Assembly: GCF_014201415.1 (NCBI RefSeq)
Contig: NZ_JACHEH010000003.1
Location: 480,973-544,972, forward strand
Direction: 5' to 3'
DNA length: 64,000 nt
Source of the DNA: Chelatococcus composti
GTDB taxonomy: Bacteria > Pseudomonadota > Alphaproteobacteria > Rhizobiales > Beijerinckiaceae
The position numbers and the translations under genes were made by a program. Shown here piece by piece: positions 54,206-63,595 of the stretch. Within the stretch, counting starts at the first letter, position 1; each line of letters opens with the position of its first letter. The notes under the pieces were generated by a model. The model was not told where the DNA came from. It saw only the letters and a list, made by a program, of their open reading frames with translations, and searched no databases.

Positions 54206-54757
54206 TCAGTGGCGCGTGCCGGCGGCGAGCTGTGGTTCAGGCTCGTCCTCGCCACGGCGAGGCATGGCGATGGCCTTGCCGGCATCCTGCGGATGCGGAA
54301 GGCGGGCATGCGCCGCGCGCATGACGGCGAGGTTCGCCAGGATGTCGGGCGGGAAGGGCGCCACCTTGCGCGTGGTCATGTCGACATGCAGCGACAAGTT
54401 TTCGCACGAGGCCGCGAGCCAGCCCTCGGCGGCGTGGTGCAGTTCCATGAAATAGTGGATGCGCTTGTCGTCGAAGGCAAGGAGCTGCAGCGTTACGCGA
54501 ACCGGGTCGTTCTCGCGCAACTCGCGCCGGTAGCGGATGTGGCTCTCCACCACGAAGAAGGAGGCCTTGCGCTCCTCCACATAGTCGGGGCCGAGACCGA
54601 CGAGGCCAAAGGCCTCGTCCACCGCCCGGTCGAAGAAGACGTTGTAGTAGGCGGCGTTCAGGTGGCCGTTGTAGTCGATCCAGTGCGCCTCCGCCCGCAT
54701 GATCGAGGAGACGAAGGGGGCAAAGAACAGGGCCGGTGCTTCTGCCGGGTTACGCAA
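54206..54757 (-). CDS. Hot-dog acyl-CoA thioesterase
   Basis: 183 residues with a TTG start at 54757, supported by GGAGAGG four bases upstream; the first ATG (54700) would cut off the conserved FFAPFVSSIMRAEAHWIDYN start. The 4HBT motif WIDYNGHLNAAYYNVFFDRA carries the catalytic Asp and substrate His. This subfamily contains betainyl-CoA and other short-chain thioesterases. The Pro-rich tail of about 25 residues is not conserved. It is divergent from a D-lactate-dehydrogenase-like gene across a region with an 18-bp inverted repeat. Confidence 0.82.
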   Translation of the reverse strand: MRNPAEAPALFFAPFVSSIMRAEAHWIDYNGHLNAAYYNVFFDRAVDEAFGLVGLGPDYVEERKASFFVVESHIRYRRELRENDPVRVTLQLLAFDDKRIHYFMELHHAAEGWLAASCENLSLHVDMTTRKVAPFPPDILANLAVMRAAHARLPHPQDAGKAIAMPRRGEDEPEPQLAAGTRH

Positions 54758-54816
54758 GGAACCTCTCCGGATCGTGCTGGCCGGGGCCGCAACTCGCCCC
54801 TGCGCCAAGTTTAAGC

Positions 54817-54834
54817 ATTCCAGTCTGAATGCAA
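54817..54834. promoter_or_regulatory. 6-6-6 inverted repeat GCATTC cagtct GAATGC
   Basis: A perfect dyad midway in the 180-bp gap between the divergent thioesterase and D-lactate dehydrogenase genes. It looks like a TetR- or GntR-type operator; no such regulator gene is adjacent. Confidence 0.45.
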
Positions 54835-54937
54835 ACCTAATGAAACGCGTCGCCTTGCGACGAATGCGCACTTGTGCGCCGCGCGCGGGCATAGAAGATG
54901 CGCTCCACCTTCTGATCAACAGCCCGAGGATTCGCGC

Positions 54938-56356
54938 ATGACCACCGCCGCAGAACGGCCGGCAAGGCCCGACGGGACGACCGTGGCGGCCGTCGTTGCC
55001 GCTCTCACCCAGCGTTTCGGCAATCGCCTCGTCACGAGCAAGGCCGTGCGCGAGCAGCATGGCCACACCCTCACCTGGATTCCGAACCAGCCGCCGGATG
55101 CGGTGGTCTTCCCGGAGAGCAGTGAGGAAGTGGCGGAGATCGTGCGCATCTGTGCCGCCCATCGCATGCCCGTCATCCCCTTCGGCACGGGCACCTCGCT
55201 CGAGGGTCACGTCAACGCGCCCTACGGTGGCGTGTCGATCGACATGAGCCGTATGAAGCGCATCATCGCCGTCCACGCCGAAGACCTCGACTGTACGGTG
55301 GAGGCGGGCGTCACGCGCAAGGAACTCAACGAGCACCTGCGCGACCAGGGGCTGTTCTTTCCCATCGATCCGGGGGCGGATGCCTCCCTCGGCGGCATGG
55401 CGGCGACGCGGGCCTCCGGCACCAACGCCGTCCGCTACGGCACGATGAAGGACAACGTGCTGGCGCTGAAGGTGGTCACGCCGGCGGGCGAGATCGTGAA
55501 GACGTCGACCCGCGCCCGCAAGACCTCGGCGGGGTACGACCTCACGCGGCTCTTCGTGGGGTCGGAGGGAACGCTCGGCGTCATTACCGAGCTGACGCTG
55601 CGGCTCGCCGGCATTCCCGAGGCGATGTCGGCCGGGGTCTGCCCGTTCCCCTCCGTGAAGGCGGCCTGCGACGCCGTCATCGCCACCATCCAGATGGGGC
55701 TGCCGGTGGCGCGCATCGAGCTTCTCGACGAGGTGATGATCCGCGGCGTCAACCTGCACGCCAAGCTCGGCCTGCCGGAGACGCCGATGCTGTTCGTGGA
55801 GTTCCACGGCACGGAGGCGAGCGTGAAGGAACAGGCGGAGCGCTTCGGCGAGATCGCGGCGGAGTTCGGGGGCGGGGACTTCCAGTGGGCGACCCAGCCG
55901 GAGGACCGCTCCCGCCTGTGGCAGGCGCGGCATGATGCGTACTGGGCGGCGCTGGCCCTGCGGCCCGGCGCCCGCTCCGTCGCCACGGATGTTTGCGTGC
56001 CGATCTCGCGCCTCGCCGAATGCGTGGACGAAACCAAGCGGGACATCGAGGCGAGCGGCCTCATCGCGCCGATCGCCGGCCACGTGGGCGACGGCAACTT
56101 CCACTGCCAGCCTCTCCTCGACCTCGACAACAGGGAGGAGGTGGAGCGGGTGAAGGGCTTCATCGACAGGCTCGTGCGCCGCGCCATCTCCATGGGCGGA
56201 ACCTGCACCGGCGAGCACGGCGTGGGCCAGAAGAAGATCGCCTATCTTCTCGACGAGCACGGTGCACCGGCAATCTCGCTGATGCACACCCTCAAGGCCG
56301 CCCTCGACCCGCTCAAGATCATGAATCCGGGCAAGCTGCTGCCGCCGCTTCCTTGA
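54938..56356 (+). CDS. FAD-linked D-lactate dehydrogenase / glycolate-oxidase-type protein
   Basis: 472 residues from the ATG at 54938 (GAGGA eight bases upstream). FAD_binding_4 domain: PDAVVFPESSEEVAEIVRIC, IPFGTGTSLEGHVNAPYGGV, DPGADASLGGMAATRASGTN, FVGSEGTLGVITELTLRL. FAD-oxidase C-terminal domain: LDEVMIRGVN, HVGDGNFHCQPLLD and GTCTGEHGVGQKKI. The family oxidises D-lactate or 2-hydroxy acids with cytochrome c or quinone as acceptor. A single-chain, Fe-S-free form. Confidence 0.88.
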   Translation: MTTAAERPARPDGTTVAAVVAALTQRFGNRLVTSKAVREQHGHTLTWIPNQPPDAVVFPESSEEVAEIVRICAAHRMPVIPFGTGTSLEGHVNAPYGGVSIDMSRMKRIIAVHAEDLDCTVEAGVTRKELNEHLRDQGLFFPIDPGADASLGGMAATRASGTNAVRYGTMKDNVLALKVVTPAGEIVKTSTRARKTSAGYDLTRLFVGSEGTLGVITELTLRLAGIPEAMSAGVCPFPSVKAACDAVIATIQMGLPVARIELLDEVMIRGVNLHAKLGLPETPMLFVEFHGTEASVKEQAERFGEIAAEFGGGDFQWATQPEDRSRLWQARHDAYWAALALRPGARSVATDVCVPISRLAECVDETKRDIEASGLIAPIAGHVGDGNFHCQPLLDLDNREEVERVKGFIDRLVRRAISMGGTCTGEHGVGQKKIAYLLDEHGAPAISLMHTLKAALDPLKIMNPGKLLPPLP

Positions 56357-56363
56357 GAATGGC

Positions 56364-56392
56364 GGGCGGAGACGCGAGCGGTGTCTCCGCCC
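56364..56392 (+). terminator. Hairpin after the D-lactate dehydrogenase gene
   Basis: A perfect 10-bp stem (GGGCGGAGAC / GTCTCCGCCC) with a 9-base loop starting 8 bases after the stop. No T-run follows, so termination may be weak or Rho-assisted. Confidence 0.5.
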
Positions 56393-56908
56393 ATGCGCCG
56401 GACGATCGCGAATGGAGGGCTCCGCGTTCGGCAATGTTCACGGGCCGTCCGGTTGGGCCAAGGCGGCGTGCATTCCCGTCGGCCTCCTTCGAGCAAGACC
56501 GTTTCAGATGCCGCGGGTTCCTGGAAGCAGCAGGCTCTCGGCGTCGCCGGATCCCCGGGCCGCGTTCACCGCGTTGTCGCACCCTGTGCCTCGAGGACAT
56601 GAGGCGGCATCTTACGCCGGCCATCACCCGCGGCCAGATCAAGTTCTCCGCGACGGCGGCCTGCCCCGCGCCTTTGCACCTGGGCCTGTCTGAACGCGCA
56701 AAGCCGTCGTGGGGAGGGAGGCGGCCCAGCGGTGGCTGCCGGAAGGCGCTCACCGAGTTGCTGGGGAGCGCACCGTCCATTGAGCTTGTCAAGCTGTCGT
56801 GCCAGAGATGAAGGGCCGAGCCACGGTTGGCGACGCAGGGCTCGCCACAGCCGTGCCGTCAATTCCGTTAGAGTGAGGTGAAATCTCGATCAGCCGAGCC
56901 GAACGAGC
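56393..56908. other. About 515-bp gap upstream of the AsmA gene
   Basis: No ORF on either strand has a recognisable product, start site or codon bias fitting the neighbours. Sequence composition is ordinary and G+C-rich. Decayed coding DNA or a long leader are both possible. The AsmA promoter is expected here, but I see no convincing -35/-10 pair. Confidence 0.4.
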
Positions 56909-59900
56909 GTGCGCGACTTCCTGACGGTCATTGCCATCCTCATCATCCTCGTGTTGAGCGCGGCTCTCGCGGTGCCCTATTTCATCGACTGGGAGGCGCG
57001 CCGCGGCCAGGTGGAGAGCGTGCTCGGCGAGGCGCTGGGCCTTCCTGTGCATACGGGCGGGGCCATCGAGCTGCGCCTGTTGCCGACGCCGGAGATCATG
57101 CTGAGCGACGTGAGTCTGGGCGAGAGCGGCGGGGCACGCCTCACTGCCCGGAGCGTCTCGGTCGAGGTCGCGCCCATGCCGCTCGTCAAGGGCGAGGTGC
57201 GCGTGATCGAGGCCGCGCTGGATGCGCCCGTGCTCACGGTGCGGGTCGGCGAGGACGGGGCGCTCGCCGTACCGCGCCCGCGTTCCATTTCCGCGGCCAA
57301 CGTGGAGATCGCCATCGAACGTCTTGGCATCTCGCGCGGCGAGATCCGCGTGGAGGATGCGGCCGGCAGCGAGATCGCGCGCATCGGCGGCATCGAGGCC
57401 GAGGTCGTGGCGGCGAGTCTCGCCGGGCCCTGGCGCATCGAGGGCGAAGCGCAGGGCGTGCCGCTGCGCATCGCGACCGGGGTGCGCGAGGCCGGCGGCG
57501 ACATGCGGCTCAAGGCCGTTCTCGGCCATGCGGGAGAAAGCCATCTCGACATCGACGGCGCGTTGAAACTCACCAACGAACCCGGCCGAGGGTTGCTGCC
57601 CCGTCTCGCGGCCGCGGTGCGCTACACCGAGCCGTTACCCGGCGCAGGCCCTGAGCCGCGCCAGCTGGCCCTTGCCGGCACCGTCGAGGGCGATGTCCGC
57701 AGCCTTACGGTGCGCGATCTCGGGCTCGACCTGACGCACGGGGAAGGCGGCAAGGATCTTGCGCTGACGGGCACGGCGACACTGACGCTCGCCGGCCGCC
57801 CGTCCTTGCAGGCGAGTCTTGGCGGCCGGCGCGTCGACCTCGACGGGCTGCGCGAGCGGGTAGGCGAGGCCGCCTTCGGGCTGCGGGCATCGGCCTTGCT
57901 TGACCGGCTGCCGATGGGCCTCGACCTCTCGCTCGAGACCCTGGTCGTGGAGGGGGAGGAGTTCGGCCCGCTGACGGCCGCGCTGCACCGGGATGGGGAC
58001 GTGCTCGCCCTGTCCCGCTTCGACCTCGGCCTGCCGGGAGAGACGCGCATCGCAGGGCGAGGCGAGGGGCTCGTTCCCTCCGGTGAGCGCCGGGACGATC
58101 TCGCCGGGACCGGCTCGGTCTCGCTCAACATCGGCCAGCCGCTCGTGCTGGCGCGCGCCCTGGTCCGCATGGGCGTGCCGCAATCCTTCGCCGAGGCCCT
58201 GGCGGGTCTGCCTGGGCTCGCCGCAAGTGCGGAGCTGGCCCTCGATCACGGCAGCATCGCCGCGCGCAACATCACCGTGAAGGCGGGCGAATCCGAGGTC
58301 GGTGGCGCGATCCGCTTCCTGCCCGCCGACGGCAACGGCGGGCGCCCGCGCTACGAGGCGGAGGTGAACGCCCGCGGCGTCGACATCACGGATCTGCCGC
58401 GCCTCGACGGGCTGCTGGCGCTCGCCTCCGGCGCCGACATCGGCCTGTCGCTCGATGCGCGCGACCTCCGCATCGGCCAGGCCGGTGGTGACGCGCTCGG
58501 CCGGCTCAGCGCGCTGGTGGAGGCCGGGTCGCAGGGCATCGTCGTCGAATATCTCAACGCCTCGGGCTTCGGCGGGGCGCAGATCGAGGCGCAGGGGCGC
58601 ATCGATGCCGCGGGCGGACGCCTTGGGGCGACCATCGACGCCGAGCACCCGCAGCCGCTCGCGCAGCTTGCGGCGCGCTTCCTGCCGGCGCGCGCCGGGG
58701 CGGCGCTGACCCGCGCTGTCGCCGATGGCGGTGCGCTCCATCTCACGCTCGAGGCAGGGCGCGTGGATGCCGGGGCGCCGCTCTTTGTCAAGGCGAGCGG
58801 CAAGATTGGTCAGACCGCCGTCGAGATGGGCCTGTCACTGCCGCCTGCCGCCGGCGTGGGGGCGGAGCTCGACGTCAGCCTGACGGCTGGCGACGGAGCG
58901 CAGCTGCTCGGCCAGCTCGGCTTCGACGTTCTGCCGCTGCCGGATGGCGAGGGGGGACGGCTGTCGCTGCGGGCTCGCGGGCCCTCGCTCGACGACATGG
59001 CCGGACGTTTCTCGCTGGCAGCGGCCGGCGCCAGCCTGAGCGGCGAGGGAACCTTCAGCTTTTCCGAGGCGCGGCCGCTCTTCGCGGGCCGGGTGACGAT
59101 GACGGCGGGCGACCTCGGCCGCCTCGCGGAGGTGATGACGAGGCCGCTGCCAGGCGGTGGGGCGCTGCCCCTCGAGCTTCAGGCGGATGCGACGTTCGGC
59201 AGCCATGGGCTGTCGTTGGTCAATCTCTCCGCGACGGCCGGCGGTATGCCGCTGCAGGGCCGCCTGACCTTCGGGGAGGACGGGCGCGTTGAGGGCGCCA
59301 TCCGCTTCGAGCGGCTGGCGCTCGCCGATGTGGCCGCGCTCGCCCTCGGGCCTCTGCCGATCGCGCCGGAAGGGCGGGCCTGGTCCGGTGAGCGTTTTGC
59401 CGCCGCCGCTCCTCCCGTCGATGGCGTCCTGACGCTGTCCGTTGATAGCCTGAGCCTTTCGCCCCGGCTTGCCCTGAGCGACGCGGCGCTGCGGCTGTCG
59501 TTGCAGCCGGCTGGCCTCGCCATCGACGAGCTCGCCGGTGAACTCTCCGGTGGCCGGATCGAGGGCAACCTCTCGATCCGCCGCGAAGGGTCACTCGCCG
59601 TGCTCTCGGCGCGCGGCAGGTTCACAGCCATCCCCCTGTCGAGCCTTGCCGGAGGCGCCCTCACCGGCACGCTGAGCGGCGACTTCGAGGTTGGCACGGC
59701 GGGCGAGAGCCCGGCGCAGCTGATGGCCAACCTCGCCGGCGGCGCAACCGTGTCGGTGGCGAACACGTCGCTGCCGGGGCTCGATCCTTCCGCCCTCGCG
59801 CGCATGGTTTCGCAGGCGCTCGCCGCCGAGACGCTGCGGCCGGACCTGCCGGCGGTGACGGCCGCTCTCGCGGCGGAACTGGACAAGGGGGCATGGCCGG

Positions 59901-60649
59901 TGCCGCAGATTGCCGGTCCGGCCAGCCTTGCAGGCGGCATCCTGCGCTTCGGTCCGCTGACGCTGCCGGCGCAGCCGGGTACGGCGGAAGGATCGCTCTC
60001 CGGCACGCTCGATCTGCGCAGCCTCGCCATCGACCTCAGGGCGACGGTCGTCACCGCGACATCGCCGAAGGGCTGGTCCGGCCCGCCGCCGCAGGCCACG
60101 GTCATCTGGTCAGGTCCGCTCGACGCGCCGGCGCGCAGCCTCGACGCGGGCGGTCTCGCCAACGGTCTCGCCGCCATCGGCATTGTGCGCGAGCTGGAGC
60201 GCATCGAGGCGATGGAGGCGGATGCACGCGAGCGCGCTTTCCATAATCGGCGCCTCCGGGCGGAGCGGGAGCAGCGCGCCCGTGAGGCGGAGCGTCGCGC
60301 GGCCGAGGAAGCGCGGCGGCGCGAGGAGGAGGCGAGGCGGCAGCAGGAGCTGCAACGCCAGGAGGATCGCAGGCGGCTCGAGGAGCTGCTGCGTGAGGAC
60401 AGCGGGCAGCAGGGGCCGTTGCCGGCGCCGGCCGACACGCCGTCCCGGCTGCTGCCGCAGTCGCAGGAGGGGCTCGCTCCGAGGCCGCTTCAGCTCCCAG
60501 CCATCCACCACCTGCCGGAGCTTGTGCCCAATGGTGCGCAGCGGCCGTCGATGTCGCCGACGGGTGGCGGACAGGACTCCGGAGCGGCGAGGCCCTCGTC
60601 CCGCCCGCCCGCAGGCCCGCCTCTCGACATCCGGCCGACGATCCGCTGA
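56909..60649 (+). CDS. Large AsmA-family envelope protein
   Basis: 1246 residues with GTG at 56909 (weak ribosome site). One N-terminal membrane segment (about 5-24), then VPYFIDWEARRGQVESVLGE and LGLPVHTGGAIELRLLPTPE, LSDVSLGE, the AsmA start. The long middle is repeated beta-strand sequence with intervals of GEARI- and GRGEG-like turns, as in bridge-type AsmA/TamB lipid-transport proteins. The AsmA_2 C-terminal region (about 870-1090) is followed by a charged Arg/Glu coiled coil (about 1110-1160) and a Pro-rich end. It is probably anchored in the inner membrane and reaches across the periplasm. Confidence 0.88.
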   Translation: MRDFLTVIAILIILVLSAALAVPYFIDWEARRGQVESVLGEALGLPVHTGGAIELRLLPTPEIMLSDVSLGESGGARLTARSVSVEVAPMPLVKGEVRVIEAALDAPVLTVRVGEDGALAVPRPRSISAANVEIAIERLGISRGEIRVEDAAGSEIARIGGIEAEVVAASLAGPWRIEGEAQGVPLRIATGVREAGGDMRLKAVLGHAGESHLDIDGALKLTNEPGRGLLPRLAAAVRYTEPLPGAGPEPRQLALAGTVEGDVRSLTVRDLGLDLTHGEGGKDLALTGTATLTLAGRPSLQASLGGRRVDLDGLRERVGEAAFGLRASALLDRLPMGLDLSLETLVVEGEEFGPLTAALHRDGDVLALSRFDLGLPGETRIAGRGEGLVPSGERRDDLAGTGSVSLNIGQPLVLARALVRMGVPQSFAEALAGLPGLAASAELALDHGSIAARNITVKAGESEVGGAIRFLPADGNGGRPRYEAEVNARGVDITDLPRLDGLLALASGADIGLSLDARDLRIGQAGGDALGRLSALVEAGSQGIVVEYLNASGFGGAQIEAQGRIDAAGGRLGATIDAEHPQPLAQLAARFLPARAGAALTRAVADGGALHLTLEAGRVDAGAPLFVKASGKIGQTAVEMGLSLPPAAGVGAELDVSLTAGDGAQLLGQLGFDVLPLPDGEGGRLSLRARGPSLDDMAGRFSLAAAGASLSGEGTFSFSEARPLFAGRVTMTAGDLGRLAEVMTRPLPGGGALPLELQADATFGSHGLSLVNLSATAGGMPLQGRLTFGEDGRVEGAIRFERLALADVAALALGPLPIAPEGRAWSGERFAAAAPPVDGVLTLSVDSLSLSPRLALSDAALRLSLQPAGLAIDELAGELSGGRIEGNLSIRREGSLAVLSARGRFTAIPLSSLAGGALTGTLSGDFEVGTAGESPAQLMANLAGGATVSVANTSLPGLDPSALARMVSQALAAETLRPDLPAVTAALAAELDKGAWPVPQIAGPASLAGGILRFGPLTLPAQPGTAEGSLSGTLDLRSLAIDLRATVVTATSPKGWSGPPPQATVIWSGPLDAPARSLDAGGLANGLAAIGIVRELERIEAMEADARERAFHNRRLRAEREQRAREAERRAAEEARRREEEARRQQELQRQEDRRRLEELLREDSGQQGPLPAPADTPSRLLPQSQEGLAPRPLQLPAIHHLPELVPNGAQRPSMSPTGGGQDSGAARPSSRPPAGPPLDIRPTIR

Positions 60650-60652
60650 CGT

Positions 60653-60889
60653 TCAGCCGCGCGGGGCCGAGCGCACGTAGGCGAGCACGGCGACCCGGAT
60701 GGCCGAGGACAGGTTCTGCTCGCCGCGCGTTTCGTCGATCGCCGCCACGGCCCTGGCGATGGAGATGCCGCGCGCCGCGGCCATCTCCTTGAGCGCCTCC
60801 CAGAAGGGCTCCTCCAGCGACACGCTCGTCCTGTGGCCGGCGATGACCAGCGATCGCTTGACGATGCCGGCGCGGCCGGGTGGCGTCAT
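60653..60889 (-). CDS. Ribbon-helix-helix domain protein (RHH_4)
   Basis: 78 residues. The core VKRSLVIAGHRTSVSLEEPF, WEALKEMAAARGISIARAVA and NLSSAIRVAVLAYVR is the RHH_4 family, widespread in Rhizobiales and often beside fumC. It may bind DNA, but no target is known. It overlaps the preceding DUF4169 gene by ATGA. It is convergent with the AsmA gene. Confidence 0.85.
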   Translation of the reverse strand: MTPPGRAGIVKRSLVIAGHRTSVSLEEPFWEALKEMAAARGISIARAVAAIDETRGEQNLSSAIRVAVLAYVRSAPRG

Positions 60890-61077
60890 GCTTCCTCGCC
60901 GGGCGTCTCGCGGCGATGGCCCTCATGGATGCGGGCGGCCCGCTCCAGCTCGCGCTCCATCTTGAGACGCTCGGCCTTCGGCCGGCCGAAGCGGGCGCGG
61001 TTGGCCTCGGCCTCGGCCTCCTTGAGCTTGCGGGCCCTGGCCTTGCGGGCCATGCGCAGGTTCACGATGTCGGCCAT
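60886..61077 (-). CDS. DUF4169 family small protein
   Basis: 63 residues, highly basic and helical: MADIVNLRMARKARARKLKE, AEAEANRARFGRPKAERLKM, then ERELERAARIHEGHR. The pattern (D-x-VNLR at the start, NRARFGR in the middle) is that of DUF4169. The function is unknown. It is 10 bases downstream of the fumC stop and overlaps the RHH_4 gene. Confidence 0.88.
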   Translation of the reverse strand: MADIVNLRMARKARARKLKEAEAEANRARFGRPKAERLKMERELERAARIHEGHRRETPGEEA

Positions 61078-61087
61078 ACGGTTCTCC

Positions 61088-62515
61088 TCAGCGCGGGCCG
61101 AGCATGCCAGCCGGATCGACCCAGCGGTCGAAGTCCTCGGCGCTGACGAGGCCGGAGGCGATGGCTTCCTCCCGCAGCGTCGTGCCGTTGTGGTGGGCTG
61201 CCTTGGCGATCTTCGCTGCATTGTCGTAGCCGATGTGCGGCGCGAGCGCCGTGACCAGCATCAGCGAGCGGCTCATCAGCTCGCCGATGCGTGCCTCGTT
61301 GGCCTTGATGCCGGCGACGCAGTTGTCGGCGAAGCTCCTCGCCGCATCGCCCAGAAGGCGGATGGACTGCAGCAGCGCGTGGGCGATGACCGGCTTGAAG
61401 ACGTTGAGCTCGAAGTGCCCCTGGCTCGCGGCGAAGGTGACGGTGGTGTTGTTGCCGAGCACCTGGGCGCAGACCATGGTCATCGCCTCGGCCTGGGTGG
61501 GGTTGACCTTGCCGGGCATGATGGAGGAACCGGGCTCGTTCTCGGGCAGCGACAGCTCGCCAAGGCCCGAGCGCGGGCCCGAGCCGAGCAGGCGGATGTC
61601 GTTGGCGATCTTGAACAGGGCTGTCGCTGTGCTGGCCAGGGCGCCGTGCGCGAAGACGGCGGCCTCATGGCCGGCGAGGGCGGCGAACTTGTTGGGCGCC
61701 GAGGTGAAGGCGAGCCCCGTCCGCTCGGCGACGCGCGCCGCGAAACGGGTGGCGAACTCACGATGGGCATTGAGGCCGGTGCCGACGGCCGTGCCTCCCT
61801 GGGCGAGCGCGAGAAGGCCCGGCAGGGCCGCACGGATCTGGTCCGTGGCGAGCGCGATCTGCGCCGCATAGCCGGAGAATTCCTGGCCGAGGGTAACGGG
61901 CGTCGCATCCTGAAGGTGGGTCCGGCCGATCTTGATGATTCCGGCGAACTCCCGGGCCTTGGCGTCGATGGCCGCGCCGAGGTGGCCGAGGGCGGGCAGC
62001 AGGTGGCGCTCGATCTCGGTGGCGGCGGCGATGTGGATGGCCGTCGGGAAGGTGTCGTTGGACGACTGGCCGAGATTGACGTGATCGTTGGGGTGGACGG
62101 GGCTCTTGCCGCCGCGCCCCGCGCCGAGGATCTCGTTGGCCCGGCCCGCGATCACCTCGTTGACGTTCATGTTCGTCTGGGTGCCGGAGCCGGTCTGCCA
62201 GACGACGAGGGGGAACTCCCCGTCGTGTTTGCCCGCGAGGATCTCGTCGGCGGCGGTGATGATGGCCTCGGCGAGGCGCGGCTCGAGCAGGCCGAGCTCC
62301 CTGTTGACCTCGGCAGCGACACGCTTGATGAGGGCGAGCGCGCGGATGAGTGGTACCGGCATGCGCTCGCCGCCGATGCGGAAGTTCTGGCGTGAGCGCT
62401 GGGTCTGGGCACCCCAGTACCGGTCCGCGGGCACGTCAATGGGGCCGAAGCTGTCCTGCTCCTGCCGGACGTTTCCGCTCTCGGCCTCGGTCGTCGTTCC
62501 GGATGCATCGGACAT
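61088..62515 (-). CDS. fumC: Class II fumarate hydratase
   Basis: 475 residues from the ATG at 62515 (AAGGGA six bases upstream). The fumarase/aspartase signature [17 protein letters not shown] is present, also [33 protein letters not shown] and [17 protein letters not shown]. It converts fumarate to malate in the TCA cycle without an Fe-S cluster. An N-terminal extension of about 22 residues precedes DSFGPIDVP. Confidence 0.96.
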   Translation of the reverse strand: MSDASGTTTEAESGNVRQEQDSFGPIDVPADRYWGAQTQRSRQNFRIGGERMPVPLIRALALIKRVAAEVNRELGLLEPRLAEAIITAADEILAGKHDGEFPLVVWQTGSGTQTNMNVNEVIAGRANEILGAGRGGKSPVHPNDHVNLGQSSNDTFPTAIHIAAATEIERHLLPALGHLGAAIDAKAREFAGIIKIGRTHLQDATPVTLGQEFSGYAAQIALATDQIRAALPGLLALAQGGTAVGTGLNAHREFATRFAARVAERTGLAFTSAPNKFAALAGHEAAVFAHGALASTATALFKIANDIRLLGSGPRSGLGELSLPENEPGSSIMPGKVNPTQAEAMTMVCAQVLGNNTTVTFAASQGHFELNVFKPVIAHALLQSIRLLGDAARSFADNCVAGIKANEARIGELMSRSLMLVTALAPHIGYDNAAKIAKAAHHNGTTLREEAIASGLVSAEDFDRWVDPAGMLGPR

Positions 62516-62599
62516 GGCAGTCCCTTTCATCTCGAGAGCCAACCGGCACAGGCCGAGTCGCCGCGAACCGACGAGAGCGGGCGGCGGGAAAGTCCTGTG

Positions 62600-63202
62600 T
62601 CAGGTCTTCTTGCGGAAGGCGTCGAGGCTGACCACCTGGGCGCCCTTGCTGTCCGCACGGTTGTCGGGCCGGCGCTCCTCGGCAGACGGGGCAGAGGCCG
62701 CAACCGGCTCCTTTGCAGCGGGCTCCTCCCCAGCCGGAGCCTCCATCCTGGTCGCCGGGGCCGCCGCCTCGGCAGGCTCGTGATGGGTCTCGTGCGCCTC
62801 GGCAGCAGAGGAGGCGCCCGTGGCGGCTTCCGCCTCGCCAGCCTCGCCATCCTGGCCGAACTTGAGACCGAACTGGACGGACGGGTCGTAGAAGCCGACC
62901 ACCGCATCGAAGGGGATCAGCAGCTTCTCGGGCACGCCCTGGAAGGACAGGCCGACTTCGAAGGCCTGCTCCGTCACGGAGAGATCCCAGAACTGGTGCT
63001 GGAGCACGATCGTCATCTCGTGCGGGTAGCGTTCCCGCTGGCGGCTCGACAGACGCACGCCCGGATGGTCGGTGCGGAAGGAGATATAGAAATAGTGATC
63101 GCCGGGCAGGCCGTCGCGCTCGGCATCGGCCAGCAGTTTGCGCACGACGCCCCTGAGCGCCTCCTGGACGAGCAGGTCGTAGCGGATGAGATCCTTCGCC
63201 AT
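62600..63202 (-). CDS. sspB: ClpXP adaptor SspB (alpha type)
   Basis: 200 residues. The tag-binding fold (about 1-125) begins DLIRYDLLVQEALRGVVRKL and contains HYFYISFRTDHPGVRLS, then YPHEMTIVLQHQFWDLSV and LLIPFDAVVGFYDPSVQFGL. An Ala/Glu/Pro-rich flexible linker (about 128-185) ends with VVSLDAFRKK, the ClpX-docking segment. It delivers ssrA-tagged proteins to ClpXP. The tmRNA gene lies directly upstream on the same strand. Confidence 0.95.
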   Translation of the reverse strand: MAKDLIRYDLLVQEALRGVVRKLLADAERDGLPGDHYFYISFRTDHPGVRLSSRQRERYPHEMTIVLQHQFWDLSVTEQAFEVGLSFQGVPEKLLIPFDAVVGFYDPSVQFGLKFGQDGEAGEAEAATGASSAAEAHETHHEPAEAAAPATRMEAPAGEEPAAKEPVAASAPSAEERRPDNRADSKGAQVVSLDAFRKKT

Positions 63203-63239
63203 GTGTTCTGGAGCGATGCCTTCTAGCCGGCGATTGACG

Positions 63240-63562
63240 AGAAAGTGGAGGCTTCTGTTGCCAGGTGCCTCCGAACCCCGCCTGCCGGGGCTAACCGGCA
63301 GGACTTTGGATCGGTTGCCTAAGCTGCATTACGCAGCCGCGGCGACCGGAGCATAGTTGTCGTTGGCAACTATAAGTTCGGCCCGATAACGGCGGAACCA
63401 TGCCGGGCGAAAGCGCATCCTTTACACCCTCGTCGATCCTATTTCGCCCCCGCCGAAACGCGAGGCCCGCCCGCGTTTTGGTGGAGGCGCCGGGTACCGC
63501 CCCCGGGTCCGATGGGTTTATTGCGATGGCCATTTATCGCCATAGCCGCCTTGCGGCGGCAC
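63240..63562 (-). ncRNA. ssrA: Transfer-messenger RNA, circularly permuted two-piece alphaproteobacterial type
   Basis: Read on the minus strand. The acceptor piece comes first and ends CGCCTCCACCA at 63489-63479, with a perfect T stem CCGGG/CCCGG. A short spacer (63478-63452) follows. The coding piece begins GGGGGCGAAATAGGATCGAC at 63451, whose first seven bases pair with CGCCTCC (one G-U). The tag codons run 63368-63330 and give ANDNYAPVAAAA then TAA, close to known alphaproteobacterial tags. Two hairpins follow (arms 63281-63288 with 63295-63302, and 63247-63252 with 63267-63272). Ends are good to within about 15 bases. The T loop reads GGCGGTA. Confidence 0.92.
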
Positions 63563-63566
63563 CCAG

Positions 63567-63595
63567 AATATAGGGGCCTTCTCCGCCCGATGGAA
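63567..63595 (-). promoter_or_regulatory. Candidate ssrA promoter
   Basis: On the minus strand, CCTATATTC contains a -10-like TATATT (63572-63567), about 5 bases before the acceptor piece. TTCCAT (63595-63590) lies 17 bases further up as a poor -35. Confidence 0.4.

Noticed and set aside
54758..56434. Upstream extension of the thioesterase frame to 742 codons
   Set aside because: It runs antisense through the D-lactate dehydrogenase gene. The TTG at 54757 with a strong ribosome site and family alignment gives the correct start.
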